In this document: piece by piece, positions 10,883 through 23,608 of the stretch
Numbering within the stretch: the stretch's first letter is position 1
How the letters are laid out: each line of letters begins with the position of its first letter
Origin: Cornus controversa
Lineage: Eukaryota; Streptophyta; Magnoliopsida; Cornales; Cornaceae
DNA length: 64,000 nucleotides
Direction of reading: 5' to 3'
Assembly: GCA_026545225.1 (NCBI GenBank)
Contig: CM048849.1
Coordinates: 42,432,336-42,496,335, forward strand
Notes under the pieces: model-generated
Told to the model about the DNA's origin: nothing
Database searches by the model: none
What the model saw: the letters and a program-made list of their open reading frames with translations, nothing else
Position numbers and translations under genes: made by a program

Positions 10883-12150
10883 GAATACCTAGAAGGAACT
10901 TCTTACTCTCACTCCCAAGTAGCCTCCTCAACATTATGATGATGCCACAAAACCTTGACTAACTGGATGATTTTACCCCTTAGAACTTGCTCCTTAGCAT
11001 CAAGAATTTGAACCGGTCTCTCCTCATAGGTGACATCCTCATTGACCTTAACATCTACCCAACTTAAAACATGTGATGGATCAGGTTCGTATTTCCTCAA
11101 CATTGAAACATGGAATACGTTGTGAACCTTTTTCAACTGTGGTGGCAAAGCCAATCTGTAGGCCACCTCGCTAACACACTCAAGGATCTCAAATGGTCCA
11201 ATATACCACAGTGATAACTTGCCACTCTGCCCAAAATGCATCAATACTTTTCATGGTGAAACCTTTAAGAACACATGGTCTCCCACCTCAAAGGATAACA
11301 GTTTCCTCTACCGATTGACGTAGATCTTTTGTCGGCTTTGAGCTGTCGACAATCGTTGCCTAATAAACTTAATCTTTTCTGTAGTCTCATGTACAATATC
11401 TGGTCCCAAGGCTGCAGTCTTTCCCAACTTAGTCCAATAAACTGGAGATCTACAAGGTCTATCATATGTTGAGTCAAATGGTGTCATCTTGATACTGGCC
11501 TAATAAATTTTGTTGTATGCAAACTCTACAAGTGGCGAATGGTCCTCCCAACCACTGCCAAAATCAATAATACAAGCATGAAACATATCCTCCAATATTT
11601 ATATAGTTCGCTCTGACTGTTTGTCAGTCTGAGGATGGAATGTCATGCTAAAGTGCAATTCAGTGTCTAGCACTGTCTGGAATCCCTACCAAAATCTCAA
11701 AGTGAAACGTGGATCATTATCCAATATAATGGATACCGGAACCTTATGCAATCTCACAATCTGGTCCACATATTGCTTACTGAGCCTTCTCACATCATCA
11801 TTTAACCTCATAGGCAAAAAGTGAGCTTTTTTGGTCAATCTATCCACAATAACTCAAACTATATCTTTACCATTGTTTGATCTCGAAAGACTTGTAACAA
11901 AATCCATGGTAATATGTTCCCACTTCCACTCTGCCACTGGAACTAACTACAACAACCCAGCTGGCTTTTGATGTTATGCATTTACTTGTTGACAAGTAAG
12001 GCATCTCACCACAAACTGTGCCACATCTTTCTTCACACCTCACCACAAATATTGGCGTCTCACATTTTGATACATTTTGGTTCCGCTAAGACGAACTGCA
12101 AAACGAGAATGATGAAATTCCCGTAATCATCATCACAACAATAAGAAGGA
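10883..12150 (-). pseudogene. Integrase with chromodomain-like tail, element 2
   Basis: Read from 12150 down, this covers the zinc-binding region, a badly broken catalytic core (11500-12000), and the C-terminal part. TAQSRQK, FEVGDHVFLKVSP, GKLSLWYIGPFEI and VHNVFHVSMLRKY segments lie between 11400 and 11070. The open stretch at 10909-11244 ends in LVKVLWHHHNVEEATWE, a chromodomain-like tail thought to guide insertion into heterochromatin. Two stop codons follow closely where the family normally continues to a PNLF-type ending. Frameshifts and stops make it non-functional. Confidence 0.87.
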
Positions 12151-13533
12151 ACTACCATAAATCGTCTAAATTGTAGACCCCATCAGAATACAAGGTCAAA
12201 CCCGCCAATGTCGTACCACCAACAATCTGTGAGTGAATAGGCTCTAACTCACTATCTTGTTTTTGTGCCTCAATCACCTTGCTCATATGCATCGGTTGAG
12301 CTACCAAGATAAACAACGTAACTAGTTCACTATCATCACTGAAATACAATCCCAACTCTGAGAAATCTTTCATCATTTTCCATTCCCAAATGACTATTCT
12401 AGCTAGAGTCCCATAAGACTTCCTGGTCAACGCATCCACCACTACATTTGCTTTTCCCGAATGGTATTGTAAATCAAAATTATAATTCTTCATGTATTCA
12501 ACCCATCGCCTTTGTCTCATGTTAAAGTCTTTTTACGAGAAAAAATAATTAAGACTCTTATGATCCAAATACACTTCAAATTTCTCACCATACAAGTAGT
12601 GTCTCCATCATCTCAAAACAAATATCACCGCTGCTAGCTCTAGATCATGCGTAGGATAGTTATGCTCATGAGTCTTTAATTGTCTAGACCCATAAGCAAC
12701 TACTCCATCATATTGTATCAACACATAACCTAGCCCGCTCCCCGAAGTATCACAATAAATCCAAGCCAGGCTCGGCTATCACCAAAATAGGAGTTGTAGT
12801 TAACCGCTTCTTTAATTCACGGAAAGCTAACTCACATGCTTCGTTCCACACAAACTTTACACCCTTACGAGTGAGTCATGTCATAAAAGCTACAATACTA
12901 TAGAAGTCTTTCACAAACCTCCCATAGTAGCCTGCTAACCCAAGAAAACTCTTAATCTCAAAAAAATTCTTCAGACTCTCCCAACTCATCATGACCTCAA
13001 TCTTAGATGGATCGACTGAGACTCCACCTCCGAAAATAACATGCCTAAGGAATTTCACCTTTTGGAGCCAAAACTTGCACTTTTCATACTTGGCGTACAA
13101 TTGGTGCCCTCTAGGACTTGCAAAATTTCTTCAAGTGTAACTCATGCTCCACCTTCGAATATGAGGACACAAGTATGTCATCCACAAATATTATCCCAAA
13201 AGTATCAAGGTACTCATGGAATGCATGGTTTATGAAGTTCATAAATGTCACTGGTGCATTGGTCAAACCGAATGGCATTACAAGGAACTCATAATGTCCA
13301 TACCTTATATGGAAAGCCGTTTTGTGGATATCTTCATCATTCACCCTCAATTGGTAATATCCTGGCCTTAAATCAATTTTAGAGAAGTAGTGAGCTCTCT
13401 TCAATTGATCGAATACGTCATCTATTCTCAACAATGGATACTTGTTCTTGATTGTCACATGATTTAACTTCCTGTAATCAATCTACAACCTCAAGGAACC
13501 ATCCCTCTTCTTCGCAAACAACATTGGTGCTCC
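12151..13533 (-). pseudogene. Reverse transcriptase and RNase H, element 2
   Basis: The open stretch at 13111-13458 starts with [15 protein letters not shown] and carries the palm strands [15 protein letters not shown] and [13 protein letters not shown]. The active site reads [11 protein letters not shown] (about 13180), so both catalytic aspartates are present. A frameshift leads to 12876-13100, with YAKYEKCKFW and SFLGLAGYYGRFV. RNase H sequence is badly broken between 12850 and 12530. The frame at 12152-12520 holds the RNase H end and linker (RRWVEYMKNYNFDLQYHSGK, then VDALTRKS). Confidence 0.9.
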
Positions 13534-14240
13534 TCACGATGATGCACTCGGTCTAATAAAGCCTTTGGCTTTCAAATCATCCAATTGGCGTTTCAATTCC
13601 ACTAACTCTACCAGTGCCATCTGATATGGTGCCATAGAAATAGGTGTTGTACTGAGTATAAGATCAATCCTGAACTCTACCTCTCGCTTGGGATACAAAT
13701 CTGTCAAGTCCTCTAGAAAGACATCCAAGTACTCACATACCACCGTCGGGTACTCCTCTCTTAGTATCTCATCTCCCTCAGCCAATAAACTAGCCAGGAT
13801 AAAATCATTTCGCTCCTGATTGCTAATATCATAACATGGAGAAATGTAGAAATCATTCCGATCCCCCACAAAGCAAAAGCAATTTCCCTTGGGCATATAT
13901 ATCGTCACTCTCCCTCTAAAATAGTCTATCATAGCATGAAACTCCGACAACCAATCCATCCCAAGTATGATGTTGAAACTACTCATATATAGGATAATGA
14001 AATCAAACTGTAGTGTTCTCCCTATTACCTCAATAGCACATCCCGACATACACTATCTAGGATCAATGTACTACCTACTAATGTATCAACACAAACTGCT
14101 CTACCTAGTGGACTAGCCTCTAGTCCCAAAGCCCGTACAAATGGTGTAAAAATAAATGAATAAGATGCACCTAAATCAATCAATAAACGTGCCTAAGAAC
14201 TATATACCAGAAATATACCTCTAACCACTGAAGGACCTAT
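13534..14240 (-). pseudogene. Protease and protease-RT linker, element 2
   Basis: A 171-residue open stretch (13534-14049) contains NIILGMDWLSEFHAMIDY, the flap-side end of the Ty3 aspartic protease. A linker follows, then ELKRQLDDLKAKGFIRPS, the entry to reverse transcriptase. The catalytic DTGA part should lie at 14150-14240 but is degenerate. This is one of the longest open stretches in the element. It has no independent start and no intact active site. Confidence 0.82.
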
Positions 14241-14479
14241 TGAAGTCTCAACTGGTGTGATAGCATAGGCAAACCCTGTATACCCTGTCCTGCCTGACCA
14301 CTCCCCTGATGGTCGGACCACTGAATAGAAGCAACTGAAGTCGCTCCCCTCCCCAGGTGCGAACTCTGAACAAACTGCGCTGGATGGGATAGCTGAGAAA
14401 CTTTGAATCCTGAATGTGCCCCAAAAGCCTGTGTATAATGCTGTTGTGACCTCAAAGCTCCGTAAGCCTCAATCTTCTT

Positions 14480-15470
14480 TTATGGACAATACCTCACCAC
14501 ATGACCTATTTGTCCACACGAATAGCATTTCTTCGAATCCTCCCTCAGTGTAGGCTGTAGCTGTGGGCATTCTGACTTGTAATGCCCTAATTGCTGACAT
14601 TGATAGCATTTCACATTGTCCCTAAAGGATCCCATAGACATAAACACTATAGAGAATGACTAAGTCTGCTGTGGCCCTCGAGAGTATGAATGACCCCCTT
14701 GTGCTTTTTCTTCGGATTTGCTTCTGGATGAGAAGCCACACTTTGAGACTGACTCCTCAAATTTCGTATCCTCTAAATGTCATTGTCAACGCCTTTACTA
14801 ACAATGCCATCTTCACCACCTCCATATAACTCGACAAGTCTAAGATGGTGACCTTGGCCCTTAGCTCAAATCGAAGTCCCTTCACGAACCTCCTCGCCTT
14901 TGCTTGTTCATTTGCTACCATCTCCGGTGCAAAACGAGATAAGGCCGTAAACTTGTTTTCAAAGTCCATCACACTTATTGTTCCTTGAATCAAGTGTATG
15001 AACTCATCATGTAGATCTTACTTTAAAGTATCCGAAAAGTATTTCTCAAAGAACAACCCTCTGAAAGTTTCCCACTCCATGTCCCTCATTTCATGAATAT
15101 GAGTCATGGACTTCCACCATAAGTCTGCCGCCCTTGTCAACTGAATAAGAATCATGGACATCCACAAATCATCCTTAATTATCCTTAGCACATCGAATGC
15201 TTTGGATGTCTGTTCCAACTAATCTTCAATAGCCATTGGATCAGTTTTCCCATCAAACATAGGAGGGTTCATCTTCTTCAACATTTTTAGAACTTTCATT
15301 GCTCTATCCCCACCTCCTTGTGCTTGATTATGTGGACCCTCATTGGCCATCCTAGTCAATAATTGAATGACAGCAGTTATCTCATTGACCAACTGTGCCC
15401 CATGGTGGAATAGGGTTTGTACCCCTACCTCGGCCTCTTCTCGATGGCATGGTTTTAACAAACATTTTCA
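14480..15470 (-). pseudogene. Gag with two CCHC zinc knuckles, element 2
   Basis: The N-terminal part (15219-15461) has an NPPMFDGKTDPM segment. The next frame (15018-15218) has AADLWWKSMTH and WETFRGLFFEKYF. The third (14757-14993) has MDFENKFTALSRFAP and ARRFVKGLR; all are typical of plant Ty3 gag. At 14483-14608 two intact CX2CX4HX4C knuckles lie in one frame, CYQCQQLGHYKSEC and CYSCGQIGHVVRYC. They are separated by about 15 residues and followed by a stop after CP. The knuckles would bind RNA. Frameshifts separate the segments. Confidence 0.88.
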
Positions 15471-15847
15471 AAAAGGATCAATCATATGCATTTATCAATT
15501 AATCAATTCCACTCATATAACAATATGTTATCATTTTATACATAACTCATAGACATATTTCTCGATACACATTTAATCATATAAACATGTTCTCAAGTCA
15601 CACATATCACATAAACATGTTCGCATATCAATACATAACATATAACATACGTTATCACATAGCAATTAGCATGTTATCATATAAGCATACTTCACATGCA
15701 CTTAAGTTTATCAAAACAACTATGTCATATCTACACACATTTTTAGGTTATCAAACTCAAGGTTTTAACCAATTCAACTACACGTGATACAACCTTTACC
15801 CGTCGTCTTTATGTATTCAACCTAGTTAAACTTTTATAACAAGTTAT

Positions 15848-15859
15848 ACTCTGATACCA
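15848..15859 (-). other. Primer-binding site of element 2
   Basis: Immediately inside the LTR end (TGTGACAACA) the minus strand reads TGGTATCAGAGT. This matches the initiator Met-tRNA primer site and fixes the inner boundary of the 5' LTR at 15860. Confidence 0.85.
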
Positions 15860-18383
15860 TGTTGTCACATCCCAATTTCCAACACCTGATTAAGAGCGAG
15901 GGAAATGGGGGTGAACAATGAAAATTTCACTCAGTTCGCACTCATAAACCACTCAATTTCAGACCCTAACTTCCAATGTATTTAGAATTTTAGAGAGATA
16001 CTTAGTTCATTGGAAAGAGAATCCAAAAATACTCGATTTAAAAAAAAACACGCTCAAATCCAATTTAAAATGAATGAATTATGCCCAATTGAAATTTGAA
16101 CCAATTCCGGAGCTTACTTACAATTCCCACGAAATTACAAGGGTGATTTTGTCCATTAAATTCTAATACACTACTCCAATCACTAAATCAATGAGGAATC
16201 ATAATTACATACATATGTCTACTTACATAGGACTCAACTTCAATAATCCATTATGGCCTCACACGTGGCCACATATTACAACCCAATCCATGTCCAAATC
16301 TGATCTCAAACCACCCAGCCACACATTACGATGCATCATAATGTTAGTTATGATGTATCAAAATTATGATGCATCGCTAAAGATGCGTAACATCTTGTGA
16401 AACCCACTAGATTTTGTACAAAACACTCAACCACTTATGATACATCGTTATTGGGTTTATGATGCATCACCGTATTACGATGCATCGCAATAGGGATTAC
16501 AATGCATCATAATCACTTACCCTGGAACATTAACAAATCCACCAAATGATTACAACAATCATTCTCCTCCCAATTCATCACCCTAAACAAACAATCATAG
16601 AACATAGTTATCATTTTTTACACATTCCAAGTATCCACAAAGTGATAATTCATCACAATAAGATTTCACCTCATACATTTTAAATACAAAAATGATAATT
16701 CATGCATTATCATACACCTACTTCAAAAACCATCAATTTTACACAATCTTAAAAAGTTGTCAAACTTATCATACATAGATAGAGCATTGAAATCATAAAA
16801 ATAAAATTTCAACATATTTTTGAAATATAAAAGCAACATATCACGGTCTAAGTTTTCATACATATACCAAAGTGCACTATGTCCACATCCCGGACGTGCA
16901 TAATAAGAAAATAACTAAAATAGAAATTCTACGGTTCCAAGCCCCACTCATGGTTGCTCACCATCAACCACCTCCTTGCCATGTCCTGAAAAAGTTAATA
17001 TAGAGGGATGAGCAGTTCAACTGCTCAAAGTATTATGTTATGCAATCCATTCAAATTCATATTTTATATTTTCGCATAAAGGCAATTCAACATGCATAGT
17101 TTAGCTACGTGTCATGCTTCCTAGCATCTAGTCAATGTTATAACCTTCATTCCCATGAATGACATCAAACATGACAATCTCATTTTCATAACATGCTTCA
17201 CTGCACAATTCATCATATCTACAGCATATGACATAACCAAATCCACATGAGTCACATTGTACACTTAAAACTCAAAGATGCTATCAGAATTGGTATCACA
17301 CTCACACACATCCCGGATACGTGATAAAGCCACATATCCCATTTTCTAGTTATTTTAGAGCTACTAACTCACCAGTAACCAACCCTCTTGCGCAAGTTTG
17401 AGGTCTTTTAACCTCCGACAATATGTTCCCTGTCTACTTTTCTCATGAACCATTTCCGAGCCCCACACCCTTTCACACAAAACGTGTCATGTTTTGCACA
17501 TACATTCACACATCTCGATGCATTGCACCCAATTCATGTCCTATGTCCATTCTAGCATGTCATGCAATTTCACATATGCAATATTGTTCACATAAAGCAT
17601 TCATTAACAATTTAAGCATTTTATATCACATATCAATCATTTTCAAACCAAATGAACATACATATATCAATTTAATTCAACAATTTCATCTCAAAATCAC
17701 ATATATTCATATATAACATGAAATCATCAATTTTATGCCTCAATAGCTATTGTTTCAAAATATTCCTTACTTTCTCTCAAACATCAACCTTCTCCAAAAT
17801 TGATTCCGAGCAGATCAATCTCGAGCCTTTAGTGTGTAGACCGTTTCTCTTTTCTTCGACAAACATCAATTATGGACCTAAGCCCCTCAACATCAATGGA
17901 GAAGAGAAAAAGGTGTTGCTATATATAGATATATGTATAATGACCCATTGGGCTGATTTAATTAGAATGAGAAATGAGGGCTGAGAATTCTTTTTACTAT
18001 TTATAGAAAATGACCTACACTTATTCACAAAAATGCCATCACATTTTTCCTAAACTTTTTCAAACTCATTTTTTGAGTTCCGTAATTCCAATTGACACAA
18101 AATTAATTCCGTAATGTGTCAAATATTTTATTTAAGCTACCCTCCAAATTTGGAGTTATTCTGACACTTTCAAATTTTCTGGGCCCATAGGGCCCGTGTC
18201 CCGGGTCAACCGAACCTGAAAAAGTCAACTTTTGTCAAACGCTCCGAAAAAATTTTCAAATATTTATACAATACTTAAAACATGTATTTTACATTTAAAA
18301 CTCATAAATAATCATTTAAAGCCTTAATATGACAATAAATAAAAATGATAGAAAATCGGACAAAAGTGGTCACGGTTCTTACA
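15860..18383 (-). mobile_element. 5' LTR of Ty3/gypsy element 2 (about 2.5 kb)
   Basis: On the minus strand it runs from TGTAAGAACCGTGACC (18383) to TGTGACAACA (15860). The U3 end (18383-17567) is closely similar to 10820-9954, including the CTATATATAG TATA-like box near 17920. The central and distal part has no partner in the window, but its layout resembles the solo LTR at 24540-27276. A cluster of dyad repeats lies at 16325-16512. Short plus-strand frames here (for example 17423-17984) are not genes. Confidence 0.85.
16325..16512. repeat. Cluster of dyad-symmetric units (core TTAYGATGCATCRTAA)
   Basis: At least seven units are centred on GATGCATC or a one-base variant, at about 16325, 16348, 16363, 16435, 16457, 16474 and 16495. 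Examples are TTACGATGCATCATAA and TTATGATGCATCG. The cluster sits roughly 350-540 bp from the 3' end of the LTR. Confidence 0.9.
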
Positions 18384-19241
18384 CATTATTTCTGGAAGAA
18401 AATAAAATTATAGAAGATTTCTTTTTGACGAAAGTGTTGGTAATGGTTGATTTACCACTGGAGGCTGATTTGCCATTGGTGGTTGATTATCCTCGGCCAG
18501 TCGGCCAGTTGATAAGCCTCAGGCCATCATTGTGGTTGATTGTTCACTGGCTGCCCCTCGAGTGTTAGACATTGCTAATTTTATTTAGACCAAATTTTTG
18601 GCTAATCTATCGATGTCGATTGATTTGTCATTAGTGGCTGATTTGGCTAAGTCGAAACTACCAACAGATTCAGTTGTACACTTACTGGTGGCTGAGCAAA
18701 ATGTTGGATTGTTGGGTGAGGAACCGACTCCTGAATAGTAGTTTTTTGAGTCTGAATCATCCTATTGAGCTTTCATATGAGCTTCCATCTCTTGAAAGTG
18801 GGCATTGATTCGAGCTAATATATCCATTGGCGTTGCAATCCCTTTAGTAATTTTGGTCTCACACAGTGTGCCAAAATATGTTCGATCAATTAATCGACTG
18901 GGAAGGCTAATTATATTTTCACCGTGTGTGCGAGCGTGCCAAAGCCGTGTAGTCGGCTCAAGAGAGAATAGGTTGGTCGAGCAAAGTATTTCTTTTGAGA
19001 ATAATGTAAGGTCAGGTGATTGGCTAAGGAGAGAGAATATCAAACTCCTTATTAAGTTCTTTTTTGCCTTAATGAAGATGACTTTAGTTTTGCGAAAAAG
19101 AATTGAGAGATTGAATAGTAGAAAGGAGGAAGATAGAAGGAGAAAGATAGCAAGGAGGGAGATGTAGATAGACAGACTGATTAGAAAAGGTAGAGAGCAA
19201 GCAAGTTTGAGGGAGATGTAGAGTAAGGAGAGATAAGACAA
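18384..19241 (-). other. Unassigned sequence with a gag-leader-like minus frame
   Basis: A minus frame at 18762-19241 (159 codons) ends in MDILARINAHFQEMEAHMKAQ and continues past a stop into Asn/Pro/Gln-rich sequence towards 18400. This loosely resembles the leader of an LTR-element gag. Its first 60 residues are low-complexity Leu/Ser/Ile, and no known domain is recognised. It may be a fragment cut by the insertion of element 2 at 18383. I cannot assign a function. Confidence 0.3.
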
Positions 19242-20682
19242 TATTCTGTGAGAATATTAGGAGAGATAGATTTGCACGTGATGCAAAGTTTTGTTGAGTG
19301 GTTGTGGAATCTTGAACTAGGAGTTTCTTTCATTTATTTATACTAGTTAAATACAACTAATTAACTTCCAAAAAGAGGATTACAAGATAATAATGGAATA
19401 AACAAATTACAATAAAAGGAAAATACAAGAAATATATATATCAATGCACGTGTCTTCAAATTCCAACAATATAGCTTTTTTGCTTCAGCCTTATAGAGTC
19501 TAAGTCATGCTTAACCTTATTTTTATGTAACTTCATAACTAAACTTCCGCAGCCTTATTTGTATAGTCTGTCATAGCCTTGAGTCTCTACAGAGTCCATA
19601 GCTTAGCAAATATCTTCCCATTAATATAGCATACCCCAGTCTTGTACGAGTCCATCTTCAATGTAAACTGATCAAATATATATATATATATCACATAGCC
19701 AACTTCAATGACCCATTCAGTGATAAAAATCCCTGTTAACTTATCCTTATGTGTTTATCCTATCCAATCTTCAAGAGTTCACTCCTAATCAGCCTCTTAT
19801 ATTCCTCTGAAAGAGCCCCAACTGAAGTCATGCACTTGACTATATCACTTAAACCAAATTTTATCTCCTTATATGTAGGTGACACAACTTTTACATATAA
19901 CAAAATATTAGGATTAATATTCACATGTCAAACTCTTAATTACTTTAACTATCACCAAAGTGGCAGCCACATGGTGCCGATTTTGGGTGTCAACACTAAG
20001 TTCAACCGGTCTACCTTTTCATTGGTAGCTTTTAGTCTCAACTTCTACGTCCTTGTCAAGGTTTCAAGACTGAAAAGAAAAAGAAGAAGTTCAAATTATA
20101 GTTAGACGTAAGTTGAAGATTTAATATCTCTGAGTTGATTATCCCATCCATAATGTCTAAGTTGCACCCCTCATCTGATGGCCCTTAGTTGCATTTTCAA
20201 TTTTTTTTCCCTACACTCTTAAAAAAAATTGCAAATGCTATTACTTCTCCTTTTTTTTCTTTTTTAGTTTCCTCATTTTCTTTCACTGGAGTCATATTAA
20301 AAATATTTATTTAAAAAAATTAACAAACTCTACTTAAATCTATACATATGATATAAAGTGAAGCTCTTCAAAGTTTTCAAGAAATCTTCAATATAGTTTT
20401 CTTTAGGCCTAGTTTGGTTGGAAAGAAATGGAAGGAAAAGAAAAGAAAGGAAATGGAGAGATATGATTTTTTTATGTTTAATATAAAATTTTGGATGAAA
20501 AAAAAAAGAAGAATGGAAGGATTTGGAGGGACGCATTGAGGCTTGAATAATAGCTTTTGTTATCCTCCCATGAATAAAAGGAAATGGAAGGAAATAGTAG
20601 CATATTTTATTAAAATTTTGTTAATACTAAATTTGTCCTCAAATGTAAATTTATATTTTAAATGTAAAAAAGTACAGTGATA
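19242..20682. other. No gene recognised
   Basis: AT-rich sequence. A plus frame at 19749-20105 has no recognisable domain and no convincing codon pattern. A purine-rich stretch (20415-20530) begins TTTAGGCCTAGTTTGGTTGG, a sequence often found at the end of small TIR elements, but no partner end was found. Confidence 0.4.
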
Positions 20683-20959
20683 GACCATCAACCACATGCA
20701 ACCTTCTCATCATATTCAAGAGACAATAACTTCTCACTTAATTACCTAAAGGAAGAAACAAAATAAGGTTGTGCTGGCACTCTAGCTGCCTAAAATATCT
20801 GTCTCTTTTGATGGCACTTATTAATGGCATTATTGACCATAAACCACATGCACTATTCTCATCATATTCAAGACACAATAACTTCTCACTTAATTACCTA
20901 AAGGAAGAAACAAAATAAGGTTGTGCTGGCACTCTAGCTGCCTAAAATATCTCTGTCTC
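20683..20959. repeat. Direct tandem duplication, period about 152 bp
   Basis: Two copies of a roughly 123 bp unit (20683-20805 and 20835-20959) share long identical runs, including TTCTCACTTAATTACC and GGTTGTGCTGGCACTC. A 29 bp spacer separates them. Confidence 0.9.
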
Positions 20960-22540
20960 GTCCGAGGAAAAAACAAACTTTATTTTCAGTCAATGTATAT
21001 CCCCTTGTAGTCCTACAAGTTGAATAAAGCCCTAATCCTCTAGACAACACTACTTGCTCTCAGATTATTGTGCTAGCGTTAACCTTTGTCCCCCATTTTC
21101 AAGAGGGTCCAAGTTGATAAAATTATTATGATTAGGACATTTTAATAATGAATCAGCAGTATTCATGTGGGAATTTGGTCTCAATTTGTTTTTTATTTGA
21201 TTATTATTTGAGAAAATTACACTTATCTACTGAGATTCACCAATACAACAGGTACTTCAACACTAATGAATGTCAACATGAGAAAAGAAAAAAAGATAGA
21301 CATTTTGTATTTGGATAAATATCAATAAAAGAAAAGAAAAGAAAAGATAAAGAGGGATAAGAATGAATAAATATCACTCTTTATCCCTCATATCCTATCA
21401 TTCTAAAAATGAAAAGATTAGGAGAGAAAATATAGTATTTAAGTAATACTTTCATAATTTCGAAAACGCTCTCAACAATTAGAACGAAAAAATTATTATT
21501 CCACTCATGTCTCATAAATATAAAATTAATTTGGTCGTAATCATTTCTCTCCCCTATCTTATCCAAACAAGCTAGAATACTATCATCTCCTTTATTTTTT
21601 CCCCTATTTATTATCAATGAATAGAGTTTATTGTTTTCATCTCCTCTTCTTTCTTTTCTCTCATAACTAATGTTATCCTCTCTTTTTATTTCTCTCATGT
21701 CTATCCAAATCGAGCCTTAGTGAAAATACCTCTTTGCCAATTTAGATGGGAGTTCATTTATAATAAATTACAAAAAAAAACTTCGACTTCAAGATTTTAT
21801 AAATAGATGTATAAGTTTTCAAATGGACGTGAATGATGGAGATGATTTTATAACATTTTAAAGGAATTTATAGAGCGATGGGATAGAGATGGAAAGAACA
21901 ACATGGAACAAATAGAACATTTCAATGCTTTATTCTGTACGGCGGTTATGTAGGTTAATTACTCTACAATCAGCTTTCATAGTGATTCCTCACTCATCCA
22001 GTCATCCATAGGTCTAGACATCAATGTTGATTTCTCACTCAAAGTTTCACAAAAATATATTAACAAAAATATATTAACGTTATGTTTGGAAACACTAGAT
22101 TGATGCATTGAAATTAGATTTGTAAGAAATTTTTGTCAAAAACTTTTAACTAAATTTTCATCGATTCGATGCAATTTTCTCGTATTCTTTTATCATTTAT
22201 GATTAGATGCAATTATACTCACGTTTGAAACAGTAAGTAATACCATAACTTATACATAAAAACTGGTGTCATACATTTTGTTAACACAAGTGGCAGTAGA
22301 GCTTAAGGTTTATTTTGAGAAGTTTATACAAATCAATTGTTGTAGAAAACAACAACAACAATGATTCTCTTCATATAATTTGAGCAAACTTAATGATTGT
22401 TAAAATTTGTGGTATGAACAATAGGTCCAATACAAAGCATTATCAATTTTTCCTCGCCAACAATACAAACATGGCATAAAGATAATGGGTTTGTATAAGT
22501 GATAGAAAGGTAAAATCAGAACCTGTATAGTGTATTGGCT

Positions 22541-22571
<31 letters not shown>

Positions 22572-23100
22572 GCACGTTGTCAATTTTCAGTCCTCTTCAT
22601 TCCCACTTTAAGTAGAAAGGCACGAGTGAGTTGTCAGTATTCAATTTTGGAGCCAAGAAATTCGCCCACTGAGATTGTATAAAAAGAAAGTGACATTATG
22701 CTCACTACTTTATTTTTATTTTTTGGTAATGATGCTCACTACTATTTGGTCACAGGCTAAATCACTTTGTACGGGTACAATTTTTTCCCTATTTTCTTTT
22801 TTGTATTATAAGTGTCATATTTTGCATCATCAAACCATCAGCAGAGAAAAATCATATCAAGACATTTATTATCTTGTACGTGTTTGTGATTTTTAGCTCC
22901 GTGTGGAAATATGTGAGTATGTTTATACTAATATTTTTCTATGTTTGCACTTTTATTTAAAAAAATATATAATATTTTTAACCTTTAACTTTACAAGTGA
23001 ATGACTATATTTTTTTTCAAATTACACAACTACCATTTTTGATATCCTCTCATTGTCTTCAATCTTTAATATTTTCAGTCTCTTCCAACATAATTCAAAA
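20960..23100. other. Intergenic AT-rich sequence, no gene recognised
   Basis: No coding frame with a recognisable domain. A possible small TIR element spans about 21305-21710, with TTTGGATAAAT at the left and TATCCAAATCGAG at the right, but no target duplication was seen. A (TG)n(TA)n microsatellite lies at 22541-22571. Confidence 0.4.
22541..22571. repeat. (TG)n(TA)n microsatellite
   Basis: Uninterrupted TG dinucleotides followed by TA dinucleotides. Confidence 0.95.
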
Positions 23101-23107
23101 AAAATAC

Positions 23108-23590
23108 TCAAAAAATAATTATCTCTTCCTCTTTTGATAAGACCCAAAAAGAGTCATCTATGTTGAATAAATTCTCTTTTTTTTCCTTAGTTAATTATCT
23201 CTTTTGATATCACCAAAAAAAAAATTTACCAAAAAAAATGTTATCATTCTTGAATAAATTATCTCTTTTGACAGGAACCAGAAAAAAGGGACAAAAAAAG
23301 TATACTATGCCAAAACAAACAAAAAAACACAAAAAATTTATCTATGTTGAATAAATTCTATTTTGACATCACCAAAAAAAGAAGAAATACTCAAAAAAAA
23401 TGTTGCCTTCGTTAAATAAATTATCTCCTTTGACTTGATCATCGAAAAAAAAAATTCAAAAAAAGTTATTTCTGTTGAATAAATTATCTCATTTGACAAC
23501 ACCAGGAAAAAAAGTATGGTACATAAAAAAAAGACCCAAAAAAACAATTCTCTCTCTTGAACAAATTATCTCTCAATTTTAACAAGACCA
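23108..23590. repeat. A-rich minisatellite of about eight diverged units
   Basis: Units share TTGAATAAATTATCTC, then TTTGACA, then ACC and a run of A. They recur near 23108, 23163, 23195, 23253, 23347, 23413, 23475 and 23557, at spacings of about 32-94 bp. The array ends just before gag of copia element A. Confidence 0.8.
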
Positions 23591-23608
23591 AAAAAAAAAA
23601 AAATTAGA

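Larger units (their letters stand above)
9279..18383 (-). mobile_element. Degenerate Ty3/gypsy element 2 (Tekay/Del-like chromovirus)
   Basis: On the minus strand the order is 5' LTR (18383-15860), Met-tRNA primer site, gag with two zinc knuckles, protease, reverse transcriptase, RNase H, integrase, a chromodomain-like tail, a polypurine-like tract, and then the LTR at 10820. Every domain can be recognised, but none lies in a single open frame. The VKVLWHHHNVEEATWE ending is typical of plant chromoviruses of the Tekay/Del type. The 3' LTR is the chimeric one, so the element boundaries are unusual. Confidence 0.9.

Noticed and set aside
18762-19241. 159-codon minus frame as a membrane protein gene
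   Set aside because: The N-terminal hydrophobic part is low-complexity Leu/Ser/Ile without family resemblance, and the end looks like a gag leader fragment next to a retroelement.
19749-20105. 118-codon plus frame
   Set aside because: No domain, no codon pattern and no plausible neighbouring exons.
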